Assembly: GCA_036346225.1 (NCBI GenBank)
Contig: JARFIW010001177.1
Span: 2,760,501-2,824,500 of the forward strand
DNA length: 64,000 bases
Direction: 5' to 3'
Source of the DNA: Platerodrilus igneus
Lineage: Eukaryota; Arthropoda; Insecta; Coleoptera; Lycidae
The notes under the pieces were generated by a model, which saw only the letters and a list, made by a program, of their open reading frames with translations, searched no databases and was not told where the DNA came from. Shown here piece by piece: positions 22,301-33,835 of the stretch (its first letter is position 1; each line of letters opens with the position of its first letter). Made by a program: the position numbers and the translations under genes.

Positions 22301-22855
22301 AAAACAACTGTAAAAGAATTAGCATACAATCAAAATAATTGCATAGCGAATGTCTTTGAATGCAATTGTTAAAAAAAATCACCTTTATTTACGTTTTATT
22401 CAAGATGATCTTCAAGCTTGAATGGGTTTAATTCTTAAAAGAATATTTAGCAGAAAAATTGATACTGAATTTTAATTTCCAACAACAACAAATCCAGTTT
22501 AATAAGCGTAGTATCTGATTTTTTTATTAACACTTGCATTGACACACAACAACCTCGCATCATTTTCATTCAGCTGTGTTTAAGGAAAAAAATATGCTTG
22601 CTCGCGTAATCAAACAACTGTAAAAGAATTAGCATACAATCAAAATAATTGCATAGCAAATTGCTTTGAATGCAATTGTTAAAACCATCACCTTTATTTA
22701 CGATTTTATTCAAGATGATTTTCAAGCTTGAATGGTTTAATTCTTAAAAGAATATTCAGCAGAAAAATTAATACTAAATTTTATTTTCCAACAACAACCT
22801 CGCATCATTTTCATTCAGCTGTGTTTACGGAAAAATTTGCTTGCTCGCAGTATAG
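22301..22855. repeat. Two tandem copies of a ~250-300-bp repeat
   Basis: The block CAACTGTAAAAGAATTAGCA...TTCATTCAGCTGTGTTTA appears at about 22301-22602 and again at 22609-22855, with small indels between copies. It lies just upstream of the second PolB gene, so it may be a promoter-proximal or terminal repeat of that element. No coding potential is visible. Confidence 0.75.
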
Positions 22856-23225
22856 TAATAAAATGTTCTTATACGACCTTTGATTTATGCTGTGTGTACA
22901 GAAAATACGCTAGCATTACAGCGCTATTTTTATGGTTACATATAAAAAAATTTCAGAAAAATAAAGCAAATTTGAAAAATGTCTCAGATTAAACTGTCAA
23001 TGTTGTTTAATAATTTACACACACTCATGGTTTTTTTAAAAAACCAGTATTAAAAAAAACATTTTGCAGTTTTATCACAATACATTAACATCATGCAAAT
23101 TAATTTATTGAAAGCTATATATAGCAGTACCTTGAGAATTAAAGAATTTTATTATGCAGCATGAATCATGCAAACACACAATTACTACATACCTATATAT
23201 GCATATAAAGTCATATAAAGTCAAT
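22856..23225. other. AT-rich stretch without genes
   Basis: I see no coding frame or recognisable repeat here, only short TATA-like tracts. Confidence 0.4.
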
Positions 23226-23550
23226 CAGGTATGGTTCCTAACTCACTACAGCCGCGTACATTATAGGTGAGGCTGCTTTCTACAACCCCCCCTAATCTCC
23301 GAATGAGCCCGGTCATTCCGGGGATTTTCTTGTGTTACGCCAGCTACGAGTCAACGTAACATAAATTTGGCGCCCAACGTGGGGCTCAAACCCACGACCC
23401 TGAGATTAAGAGTCTTATGCAAATTTATGTTACGTTGACTCGTAGCTGGCGTAACACAAGAAAATCCACGGAATGACCGGGCTCAATCGGTTGTAGAAAG
23501 CAGCCTCACCTATAATGTACGCGGCTGTAGTAAATTAGGGACCATACCTG
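23226..23550. mobile_element. 325-bp palindromic element around a tRNA-Lys sequence
   Basis: The ends are CAGGTATGG and CCATACCTG, flanked on both sides by CAAT (23222-23225 and 23551-23554), a possible 4-bp target duplication. The arms (~140 bp) are inverted copies; the left has a few extra bases near 23290. Each inner arm end reads as an LTR-like terminus, TGTTACG...CGTAACATAAATT. In the left arm this is followed at once by TGGCGCCCAACGTGGGGCTC, the usual primer-binding site for tRNA-Lys. The loop continues the tRNA sequence well past a normal 18-base site. Confidence 0.65.
23368..23419 (-). pseudogene. tRNA-Lys(CUU)-like 3' part including CCA
   Basis: Read on the minus strand, this gives the anticodon loop CTCTTAA (anticodon at 23410-23408), the anticodon stem with one mismatch, the variable loop, a complete T arm GTGGG...CCCAC, the 3' acceptor strand and CCA. 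The D arm and 5' acceptor strand are absent, so it cannot fold as a tRNA. CCA is not normally encoded in eukaryotic tRNA genes. Its presence therefore points to copying of a mature tRNA, as a reverse transcriptase does when it runs into its primer. Confidence 0.75.
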
Positions 23551-23554
23551 CAAT

Positions 23555-25100
23555 GAAAATAGTCAGGCAAACCTGAAATAAAAATAAGAAAGTAACAGTG
23601 CTTATTAATAAGTATAATTATCCTAATTGACATTTTGAATAGACGTACCAGTGCAGTATGACCACAGACACAAACAAAAAAATCAAATCAAAACTAAATA
23701 CATATATCAGCCAAAAAAACCCAAGAGAAATCATTTTTTAAATGGCGAGCTGCAGTTTTAGGTTACTCCCTCAATATTAAAGATCAACCAAAACAAAAAA
23801 TGCAACATTACCACACTAAAACCAACAGCTCTAAAGAATCATGATAAATCTACACTTAAATATACACTTAAATAGACAAATTGGCCACAGTAAATACAAT
23901 ATTAATACTCAAAATTGTCGTAAGTATAAACTTAACTACATCAAGTTGTCCCCACATAAAGAAGTCGTCACAGATTACAATATTAATAATAAGTAAGTAG
24001 CCGCTCGCACAACGACAAGCATTCCCAAAACTACCAAGTTTAGTCATCTAATAAAAACTGGTAAATATACGGTTTGAATAATTCTACAGCTGTCCTATAC
24101 AAAATAGTGAATAAACACTCACCACGTGAGTCCACGGTGTAGGTGTTCGATTGCACCCTCTCTAAGACAGGGCGGAGCAGATGGACTGAGGATTCCGTAA
24201 ACCGTGTATTCCCTCCACAAAAGAAACGGGCAAACGCCTCATCAACCAAGGCCAAGCAACAGGCGGTTCTATCTCCCGGACGGAGCACACAGCGTGTACT
24301 CAAAAATTTTGCACAGAGCGAAATCGACAATTGCTCTTGCGGTATGCAGAAAAGAATAAAATTAACTTGTTTAATAGCACCAATTTACATTCCTTCCGGT
24401 GCTATCAAACATACGAAGGTGATAAGCATTTCGAAACAAGCTTTATCGGTGAAGTAGGATTCATTATTTCAAAGAGTCTTTAGATGGAAGTAATCTAGAA
24501 TCAATTATACGCGGTCGTATTGTATAATCAGATAACAGATGCCTAAAACAAGGTACTGACTATAATTATAACATAAACTTTACGTTTCAAGCAACTAGAT
24601 TTGAGTTAAAAATTATGGTAAAGCGGCTTATGATGATCAGGTAAAATAGATAGTATGTTGATGAAGGATTTAAGAATAGTAGCGGAATTTATTAATGAAG
24701 ATCAGTCTTCAATTAATCTATCTTTAACTTAATACACACGAGTTAAAGTGCAGACAAATCTGAAACGATTCTGAAGTATTCAAGTTATACAAACGGCGAT
24801 CCAAAGAACGACGCAATTTAAGTACGCTGACAGGAAGGAAGCGTAACAAAGTTATAAATATATACTTCAACGCGACAGTAATTGCTAAAACAATTACCAA
24901 GCAGAAATATTCAATGTAATTATAACATTTGATAATTATATATAAAATATACGTAAAATGATTCTTTAAATAACTGTATATAAACCAAACTGAAAAGTAC
25001 CAATCCAAACTGAAAACTAACAAGACAAACTGAAAAGTCGCTCTCAATTTATACAAAAACAATACCAACTTAACTGAAAGCAACCATTAATTATTATTAA
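23555..25100. other. No gene recognised
   Basis: The stretch is AT-rich. Frames at 24040-24457 are open on both strands over the same bases and match nothing I know. The part from about 24700 may be the leader of the gag-like fragment that follows. Confidence 0.4.
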
Positions 25101-25105
25101 CAACC

Positions 25106-25270
25106 ATGAATTCCGATATGAAGCTTTATCTTGTAAGTATTCCTCAATATGACGGAAGTCAAACGAAATTAGGGATCTTCGTCACCGCGTGCGAGATATT
25201 TTTAAAAATTTTTATTAACCACGAGACAGCGAACGCAAAGTTTTACTCCTACGCGAGTTATGTAATCCCC
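25106..25270 (+). pseudogene. Gag-like N-terminal fragment of an LTR retrotransposon
   Basis: It starts with ATG and reads YLVSIPQYDGSQTKLGIFV, the shape of gypsy Gag N-termini (a proline-hydrophobic-aspartate-glycine motif followed by a helix). It ends in a TA microsatellite where gypsy A begins. I infer a broken older element into which gypsy A inserted. Confidence 0.35.
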
Positions 25271-25276
25271 CATTTG

Positions 25277-25302
<26 letters not shown>
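25277..25302. repeat. (AT)n microsatellite
   Basis: A TA-rich run sits immediately before the gypsy A LTR. 17.6/297-type elements are known to prefer TATA-like targets. Confidence 0.8.
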
Positions 25303-25307
<5 letters not shown>

Positions 25308-25324
25308 GAGCAAATAATTAAGAA

Positions 25325-25846
25325 GTTATTAGAAATATTAGGAAATGTGCAACAATGTAATTGAAGAACATTCTATTCAGTTTATTAACGTTCATGGGAA
25401 CGGAAACGCTACTTTGTAGCACAAGGATAAGTTGCACTGCAGATGTCAGGTCACAGGTGGTCACAGACAGTCACGTACCGAGATTACTGAGAAGTAAGCT
25501 CGCAACAAAGTAGTTATGAATATATTTAAGATAGCTACAATGTATTAGGAATGAAAGTCAAGTGTAAGCAGACATTAGGTCTGCAAGTTCTCACAGAACT
25601 GTGAGGGGGTAGGAAGATTATAAAAGGCCCGGGAGCTCCACTCGCAGTCAGTTCATCAGACGTTCAGCTTTTACATTGCAGTCCGTAGATAACTCACTTT
25701 GTACAATTAGTAATTAATTTCGACTTATAATAATAATTCAAGATTGTCAAAATTCAACATTCATTTCTGTTCAATAAATAAATGTGTTAAGAGTTCAAGA
25801 AGTCTTTTTAAAAAGAACCGCTTGCAGCCACGAACCTTAACTCGAG
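25325..25846 (+). repeat. Gypsy A 5' LTR with TATA, Inr and poly(A) signal
   Basis: It begins AGTTATTAG and ends near TTAACTCGAG. TATAAAAG is at 25619-25626, the initiator TCAGTT at 25648-25653 (31 bp apart), and AATAAA at 25773. This is the usual U3-R-U5 order. The 5' limit is better supported than the 3' limit. Confidence 0.55.
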
Positions 25847-25899
25847 TGATAATCAGTAAGCTGACCGGCAGAGCATTAACCATGATTCCCAATCGAGAA

Positions 25900-26600
25900 G
25901 ATCTGATCGAGTGACAAGAATTCAAACGTATTCTGAATGCATATTTCGGCGACCAACGGAACATCAAATGTCTGGCCCGCAATTTAATAAAACTAGGAAT
26001 GGAAAATAACAAAATCATTATACCAATTCGGTATGAAATGTCAAGACGTACGAAGTTTAATTTTGACAAAGTTAAAAATTGAAAAACCCTACCAATATAT
26101 CCGATTATTGAAGACAAAAATGTACGACGAAATGGCCTTAGACACATACATCAACGCCTTACCTGAACGCCTATCGGACAAAATAAGGTTTCAACATCCC
26201 CAAAATTTAGAAGAGGCAACGAACATAATTGTAGAGGAAGAAAACGTGATGTAGTACAAAAATAGACTATATAACCCTAACGCAAATAAATAGTACTCAC
26301 CGATGAAAACTATACACGCCGCAAGACAAATATCCACAAACCAAAATTTACACCATTTAACGCACAAACGAATCAACCGCGAACTAACAACCCAAACCTT
26401 AACACAAATTTCAACAACCAATTTAGACAATTTGCAAGACCAAATTCAAATTTTACAAAACCCACATTTACACCAAGATTTAACCAAAATGTAAACCAAC
26501 CAAGACAAACATTTGGCGCAAATTTCATCAGAAACACGACAAATAACAATAATAACTCCAACATTTATTGCAAACCAACCCCTATAAACACTTCATCTGG
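25900..26600 (+). pseudogene. Gypsy A Gag remnant
   Basis: Broken frames give AYFGDQRNIKCLARNL, then MALDTYINALPERLSDKIRF and an EEATNIIVEEENV stretch at 26033-26254. This is the capsid C-terminal pattern of 17.6-like Gag. The following 350 bp code for an Asn/Pro/Thr-rich tail in several frames. It is not functional. Confidence 0.6.
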
Positions 26601-26829
26601 TAACACTAGACAAAATACAAAAATATCACAAATCAGACCAAACTACAACCGAAAACCGCGATTAAAATTTTAAATGAAGTTATCATCATCAAACCAAATC
26701 AATTCATAATTACCGAAGTTTTAACCAACGCCAAACCAGTAAAATATACTAAAGCAGATAATAAGAACATATATCAAATTTAAATAACGAAAGAATAACG
26801 AAGAACAGATAATAAAAATTTTAAAGGAA

Positions 26830-28010
26830 TATACCCCAGAGAAAAAACGTTTTTATTTTTATTTCAACACCGAGCATTTATACAAGAGATTTTCAGAACT
26901 ATACATTAGATTATTTAATAACTCATGACCCAAAATTATCAGATGTACACGGAAATTAATAACTTTAGATGACCCTGACGAAATAAACGACGCAATTCCA
27001 AATCAACACGAAGAGAAAACCAACCATCGTGGATTCAACGAAACGTTAAAACAACTCATTAGAAAATATTACTTCAAAGACATGAAAGATTTACCACGGA
27101 TGTTATCGACCAATGAGAATTATGCGACAAAGCGAAATACGACAGGTCACCCCCAAAAATACCCTTAATGATAACTAAAACACCCGATAAACCTTTTCAA
27201 AAACTATAAGCAGACACTTTAGTAGTGGAAGCGCAAAGCTTTTTGACAATCGTAGACGCATTCACGAAAGTAGGCCAAGCGATACCCATTGTTTAAAAAA
27301 TAGTATCGATATAACTCAAGGATTCCTACAATACTCTACATTTTATGGCACACCCAAATCAATAACTTTAGACACTCGAAGCGAATTCAGAAACGAAACA
27401 ATACAAAATACTCTCAAACCTAACAAAATAAAAATTCATTTTATTACCGAAAATCATCCAGAGTCAAATGGACTAATGTAAAGATAACACCTAACATTAT
27501 TAGAACAAATCAGACTATTATGACTAACCTATAAAAAAGATCATATCACTAATTTAATATCATACGCATTAATTGCCTACAACAACACAATCAACTAATT
27601 TTACACCCCTAGAATAGGGGAATTAGGATACTCAGATTCCTGTAACCTTTACGATATGCACTATAGCAAAGAAGTATACCAACAGTATGCAAAAGATCAC
27701 AACGAAAAATTAAAAATAACTTATGACACAGTAAAAAATAAATTAGATAACGGTAAAGAACGTATTACAAGAACTCGCTTGAGAACACTAAAATAAATAA
27801 ATTTTCAGAAGAACAACCCGTATATGAGAAAAATTTCAAAGGTAAAGGACACAAAACGGCCCCCAGAAATTTAGGCCCGTTTAAAATAAGAAAGATCCCA
27901 GATAAGAATGTAGCCGTAGTAGATAACGGAAAAATTGTAAAATACGTTTACTTAAAGAATCTAAGACACCCTGTAATTTTTGATAAACAGCCATCACCAT
28001 TGAGAAGTAT
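26830..28010 (+). pseudogene. Gypsy A integrase remnant
   Basis: Pieces in several frames include SFLTIVDAFTKVGQAIPI (first catalytic Asp region, near 27235), STFYGTPKSITLDTRSEF (second Asp region, near 27340), and the C-terminal EEQPVYEKNF...GPFKIRKI...VKYVYLKNLR near 27810-27960. These match the order of a Ty3/gypsy integrase that inserts DNA copies into the genome. Many stops are present. Confidence 0.65.
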
Positions 28011-28187
28011 GAAAAGTACAATAGATTACTGGACATTCGCACAGATATTTGATTTAACAGAATTAAAACAAGAATTTTATTTAATTAGAGATAATTACTA
28101 CAGACTGAAACAATCAATCGACACAGCCGAATTCGGAAAATAATACGCGATAGAAATGCTTAATTACAAAAACATAATTAAGAGCAT

Positions 28188-28961
28188 GTATTGTCAAATG
28201 GTAATTAAACTTTATGTAAGTTTATTACTCTTTATCCTCGTGACTATCAGTTATATACCAAACCTCTCTATTTTCTATACATTAATCTGATATCACTAGG
28301 TCGAGAATTTCTTCTTTTTATTTTTAAGCCCAAGGTAATGTCGGATGGAAAATGGCTTTAGTCAAAGAAAACTCTTAAGGTTTAAACGGCTAGTAGAGTG
28401 TTAGCTCTGGGTAGATCATAAGCATGGGTCATGGGTGAATAATAGACCAAAAATACCTTTAATAAGCGCCACCGTATTTTTTAATACAATTGCCATCAAA
28501 ATTTAACTGTGTTTGTATAAGGGGAATGCGGAAACCTTATCTTAACACCACTAACATAGCCATAAAACTTGAATTTCACTCTTTCGGACACACTTACCAA
28601 AACTTCAACCACCAGATGTCAAACAGATGTCTCAGCTTTACCTGTGAACAAACAAAAACACCACATGGACACCATTTGTGTCCTCAAAAGCATATGCCAA
28701 AAATAGAATAAGTGAATTTAAACATCTGTAATATATTAAACGAATTTAGTTTCATTACACACCCTTTTTACTTAAGGAGGACTTGCTCTAGTTTCCCTTT
28801 TTTTTTTATTTAAATGTTGAATAATAAATCGTCTTTCAAAAGAAACAAAAGGAATTCTATTTATATAAAAGTTTAATTATATACAGGTGACTGCAATATA
28901 TAGGATTATGTTCTTGTCATATTTTTTATAAAAAATTTTAGTGAAATTTAACATTCAAAAT

Positions 28962-29003
<42 letters not shown>

Positions 29004-30253
29004 GGATCATTTTTATAAGAATTAGTTAAATAAACATGTAATATATTATTTGTTCATAACACATAATTTTATTTTTCTTTAATCATTGAAGTACTTCATT
29101 GACTATTACAACAAATTTTGATCGTCAAAAAGCAGCGATTGTAAAATGCAAATACTCAAATTTAACTGTAATCTACTAAAAAAACACGCGAATTTCTACA
29201 CCAATGAAAGAGCTTTTACATGACCTGAATGTCTTTAAACAAAATGTAAAATTAAACCAAGACTGCATCTGGCGTCTAGATTAGAAAACAGAATCTATAC
29301 TATTTTTTATCTGACATAAGTTGTCATTCTAAATATCTTAAAACACATTGATTGAATGCGTGTACAAACAACTGACAAACTAGATACTTATTCGTTGTTG
29401 TTACTAACTTCAAAAAACTACTTTATATTTTCATTACTCTAATAATCAACGTAGGATATTTCATAATAATTTACTATAGTTTCAAAGCTATGGAAAGTTT
29501 TAAACACTCACGTGAATCCAAATGAACTGCAGGTGCAAAACCTTGACGTAAGCTGTTGTACCTTTCCAGCGTAGTATCCAGTTGATATTAGTCATCGGTA
29601 AGTTTGGAGTATTGGGATTCTTTGTAGAATAAACAATTGCTATACTGCATAGTTAATTAAATAGAACGAAACCATAACTGCTTGCTTTAAATTTACTGCG
29701 ACGAAGATTTATTATAATTTAATATCGAAAATTGTTGTTGTAAATATGTCCGTAAGATATTGCACTAAGGTGAAAAATATTAGTATAATTTATTGTATTA
29801 ATATATACCAACTGTCTTAAATGATGTCCTATAATCGTTCCATATTCTCAGGCCTGTAGGGATCAACTAACTTATGTGAAGCGAGGCTTATCAAAACTCG
29901 TGCCCACGCGACCGCTGTTAGGCTCAACCTCTCGACCGTAAGAATCTATTGTTCTTTACGTTTTCTTCTTGACTTTATTAGACGCCACGTGTTTTAGCCG
30001 GGCCATCTTGACTTTATATCGTCTACAAAAAGTGACTTGCACTCTTGAACGTTGGGAATAAAGTGCCGATTATAAAGTTGACAGCGCTTGGTAACAAACT
30101 TCAGAGTATATATTTTCTAGAATCTATGTGTTATTATGAACATTATACATTAATCTTTATTGGTTGATAATTCACAAATTAAATTCTTTAAAATATAGCT
30201 GTTTTATTATTATTTTATTGGGCCAGATGTAACTAGAAAAAAAATACGTTACA
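28188..30253 (-). repeat. Gypsy B 3' LTR (2066 bp)
   Basis: On the minus strand it starts TGTAACGTATT and ends near ACAATAC. It differs from the other LTR mainly by a longer (TA)n run at 28963-29000 and scattered substitutions. The plus-strand frame at 28490-28711 is a chance frame within the LTR; the other LTR copy has it changed by a frame slip. A polypurine GGGAAGAGG lies just upstream (minus strand, 30257-30265). Confidence 0.85.
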
Positions 30254-31619
30254 CAGCCTCTTCCCAAGAGAAAAAATTCGAGGTATGGAAGAATTTTTTC
30301 TAAAAAAAATTTTACGACTGAAACTTCAAAATTATTCTTATTGACCGTATAAATATCTTACAACTCACAACTAAACAGCACAAACTTTAACTATAACTAA
30401 CGATGAGTTTAACCAAAAAAATCAGAATCATTCACTAAATGATATGGAGGAATATTAATGCATGGGATTGAGTGATCAGTAACTACGCGTACTACACGCC
30501 TATAAAGGGACAAATTCGGGAAGTCATAATCGGTATTTACGTCAATCAGTTAAGAATATTTAGGGGAATCTAACACTCAGTGGATGCATGTCATCTATAG
30601 TTACAAACGCAACAACCATATCAAAGTCAAAAATTTTACCTAAAACGAAAAATATTTTACTATAAATCAGAACTGTAATAATCAAAATCGATTGTATAAC
30701 AAAATTACTACTAAACAAAAATCTGTACAACGAATACTCTTCTCTACTTTACTATATCTAGGTTAAGGATTTATGTACATAACTTTCCAAATGCTAAATA
30801 CATTTATTCTTATTGATGAATTTATTAGGTACCAAAAACTGTTAGTTACAAAGTCCATTCACGAAACAAATCTCTAATACTCGAGAAGCAGACAAAGTAT
30901 TAACAATACTTATCCATCAACAAGATAACTTTAATCTTTGAGTAAGCACCTCACAACATTTTCTGTAAGATCACTACTCTACGGGCTCAACTATCTCTCT
31001 CAAAAATTCTCTAACTTCAGTGATTCATCACCAAAGAACTCCAAAACCACTAATAAATCATACTTTGAGCCTACTGGGAGACATCCACCAGCAGCTCACA
31101 AAAAAAAACTCTTCATGAACTATCTTAGCTCATGTATACTCTCAACAAGAATAAGCACATCAGGCCTAGTCTCAAACTACTAAACCAAAACTCAAGCATT
31201 CCTTTAATGTTTAACACTCTATCACACTCTAACTATATAACTATATACTCAACACTTTACTAAACACTCTCTCTACTCTCCATCATATACTTCATTACTG
31301 AATACGTATTTCTTCACTGAATACATATTCATCCCTACATACTTGCAACATCTCTAAGCATATGCTGCCCTCTCAAACACCTCAAAAAAAACATATCATT
31401 ATTCAAAATCCATAAACATATCCTTGTCGTCATCAAAATTATCATTTAACACATGCAACATCTAAATCAACAAACATATCAAGCTCTATTACTACTAAAA
31501 CAAAAATTACTTTAAGCAAATCAAAAAAAATTTTTACTGACTTTAATCTTGTCCTACTTAAGAGTTTAAAACATGGACCAAAAAGAATTACAACTGACAT
31601 CAATTATAATTAGAAGTAC
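30254..31619 (-). other. Gypsy B 3' non-coding stretch, AG-biased on the coding strand
   Basis: No gene is visible between the integrase stop and the polypurine tract. The plus strand is strongly C/T/A (ACTCTCTCTACTCTCC-type), so the element's sense strand is AG-rich. Gypsy C has a similar AG-rich block in the same place. Confidence 0.5.
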
Positions 31620-33440
31620 TTAAGGATCAGAGACATTTTTAACATCTTCACTTTCACCTTCATCTATCGCTGAATATGGCTTTAAGTCTTTGACATGCCA
31701 GCGACCCGCCTTAGAACCATCCATGTTACTCAACTCATAAACTAAATTAGTAATCTTTCTCCTAACCACACATAAAACAAACTTTGGTGCGAGTTTAGCA
31801 GTGAATTTATCGCCTGCACTCGATAAAACCTTGTTCACTCTCCACACCTTATCACCAACCTCAAAGCACACATTTCTTCTTCTCAAATTATACTGGCGAC
31901 TTGCTCGCTCATAAGCTGCATGTAAATTGCCATGCACCTCTTTAAAGATATCGAAGAGCCCTTGTCGATCCGAGACATATAGTGGTCGGCTACCTGGGAT
32001 AAATTCAATATCGTCTTTGGGTATATAACCACTACTGTAAAATCTTCCGCTTACTGGAACACTACGACCAAAAAGTAAAAAATTAGTGGTGTAACCTGTA
32101 GAGTGATGTTTTGAAGAGTTAATAGCATATTGAATTTGAGGTAGTTCTGAATCCCATGAATCGTGTGTATCGACATACGAACGGATAGCAGTACCCACAG
32201 TTTTGTTAATCCTCTCCACAAAATTACACTGCGGAGAATAGACTGTATTATACCATATTTTCTGAATATCATATTTATTACAAAGGGTTTTAAAGATTCT
32301 ACCTGACAATTGAGGTCCATTGTCACATATAACGAATTGTGGGACGCCAAATACTAGAAAAACTTTTTCTTCCATAAAACGTTGTATGCTGTGAGCTTTT
32401 GCACTTCGTAGAGGATGTAACAATGTATATTTAGTGAACCAATCACCCACTACTAATAACCATTTATGTCCAAGTTTCGAGGGTGGAAACGGACCCATCA
32501 AATCTAGTGCTATTGTCTGAAAGGGAAACTTTACTTCTTTCTCTTTACCCATTAAACCAAGGGGACCAACATTCGACGACTTTTGAGCGCCGCATGTTAA
32601 ACACTTCTTACAAAATCGGAGTACATCTATATTCATTTTAGGCCAATAATAACGTTCCTGTATTCTCGAATTAGTCTTAGCAAAACCAAAGTGCCCTGCA
32701 ATCGAAGGAACATGACAGGAACGAATGATTTCCTCTCGTTGGGCTATAGGTACCAAATATTTCCATTCATTTAAATTTGAAGATACGGGAAGATTGGAAG
32801 GGAGAAATTTAAATACAAAATTATTTTCCACTTTCCATTGAGGGTAACTTTCTGGAGAAGACAAAATTTTATTCCTTAATGAAACGTACCACGGGTCTAA
32901 TTTCTCTAAATTAACTTCAATTAAGTCGACAATAGGATTGTCCGGAGGGGTTGCACGACTAAGACAATCGGGCACAACATTAAATTTACCTTTTCTATGA
33001 ACCAGATCGAACGTATGTTGTTTCAAACGTACTGCCCACCTGGCTAATTTGCCAGTCGAATTTTGAATGTTATTTAACCACAACAAAGAAAAATGATCTG
33101 TCACTACTGTAAAGCGGGTACTTTCAACCCATGGTCTAAATTTCTCAATCGCAAAGATTACTGCCAGACATTCTCTTTCAGTAACCGAATAATTCTTTTC
33201 AGCTCGATTTAGCGTTTTACTCGCATACGAAATCACATGTTCAATATCATTAATTTTCTGAATCAAAACAGCTCCTAATCCGGTGTCACTGGCATCACAT
33301 TCTATAATGAATGGGAGCGAATAATCCGGCTGCGATAATAACGGAGCAGAAACTAGAGCTTGTTTAATCTGTATAAACGACGCTTCAGCCTCAGGATTCC
33401 AAATAACTCCTTGTCCCTTTTTTTTTCTTAATAAGATCAT
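31620..33440 (-). CDS. Gypsy B RNase H and integrase
   Basis: It reads from just after the T9 run at 33418-33426 to the stop at 31620, 606 residues. RNase H shows IIECDASDTGLGAVL and VTDHFSLLWL. Integrase shows the HHCC zinc-binding region (AGHFGF...CKKCLTCG), the catalytic regions IALDLMGPF, VICDNGPQ and NFVERINKTVG, and a C-terminal GRWHVKDLKPY. All key residues are present. The upstream reverse transcriptase is in another frame because of the A9/T9 homopolymer, so this part is separated by a single slip. It would process and integrate the element's DNA. Confidence 0.85.
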   Translation of the reverse strand: MILLRKKKGQGVIWNPEAEASFIQIKQALVSAPLLSQPDYSLPFIIECDASDTGLGAVLIQKINDIEHVISYASKTLNRAEKNYSVTERECLAVIFAIEKFRPWVESTRFTVVTDHFSLLWLNNIQNSTGKLARWAVRLKQHTFDLVHRKGKFNVVPDCLSRATPPDNPIVDLIEVNLEKLDPWYVSLRNKILSSPESYPQWKVENNFVFKFLPSNLPVSSNLNEWKYLVPIAQREEIIRSCHVPSIAGHFGFAKTNSRIQERYYWPKMNIDVLRFCKKCLTCGAQKSSNVGPLGLMGKEKEVKFPFQTIALDLMGPFPPSKLGHKWLLVVGDWFTKYTLLHPLRSAKAHSIQRFMEEKVFLVFGVPQFVICDNGPQLSGRIFKTLCNKYDIQKIWYNTVYSPQCNFVERINKTVGTAIRSYVDTHDSWDSELPQIQYAINSSKHHSTGYTTNFLLFGRSVPVSGRFYSSGYIPKDDIEFIPGSRPLYVSDRQGLFDIFKEVHGNLHAAYERASRQYNLRRRNVCFEVGDKVWRVNKVLSSAGDKFTAKLAPKFVLCVVRRKITNLVYELSNMDGSKAGRWHVKDLKPYSAIDEGESEDVKNVSDP

Positions 33441-33795
33441 TGATAGACGACACTAACAAAGAGAAGTTTCGAATGAACCGACGGTACCAACTGCACATAC
33501 CCAAAAATCGTTTAACTTCTGTCGTGGTCTTCGGACGTGGAAAGTTTACCATAGCTGATATCTTATCAGGATCAACACGAAGAGAGTTAGAGCCAACTAT
33601 GTGACCAAGGAACTTTAAAGATTTTTTGAAAAACTCACATTTCTTCAAATTAATCGTCAAATTTGCTTCCTTGAGACGTTCTCGAACATCAGCAAGAAGT
33701 TCTAGGTGTTCTTCAAATGTAGAAGACACTAGTATTACATCGTCAAGATAGCAAAAAACATGAGGTTCATAACGTGGTCCAAATATAGCATCAAC
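33391..33795 (-). pseudogene. Gypsy B reverse transcriptase, C-terminal half
   Basis: From the RTE insertion edge, the minus strand reads VDAIFGPRYEPHVF, then the catalytic CYLDDVILVS (about 33730-33755), FKKSLKFLGHIV, and the thumb VKRFLGMCSWYRRFI. It ends at 33391 because of the A9 frame slip. The active-site Asp pair is intact, but the fingers and palm lie 3.4 kb away beyond the RTE. Confidence 0.8.
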
Positions 33796-33835
33796 AAGCC
33801 TTTCCCAGGTGTGCGTGGCCTAAAACACGAAATAT

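Noticed and set aside
23368..23419. Functional tRNA-Lys gene
   Set aside because: The D arm and 5' acceptor strand are missing, the T loop is changed and CCA is encoded.
24040..24457. Overlapping frames on both strands
   Set aside because: No motif, family pattern or neighbouring signal supports either frame.
28490..28711. Open frame in the gypsy B LTR (also 40315-40530)
   Set aside because: Non-coding LTR sequence; the two LTR copies differ by a frame slip near its end.
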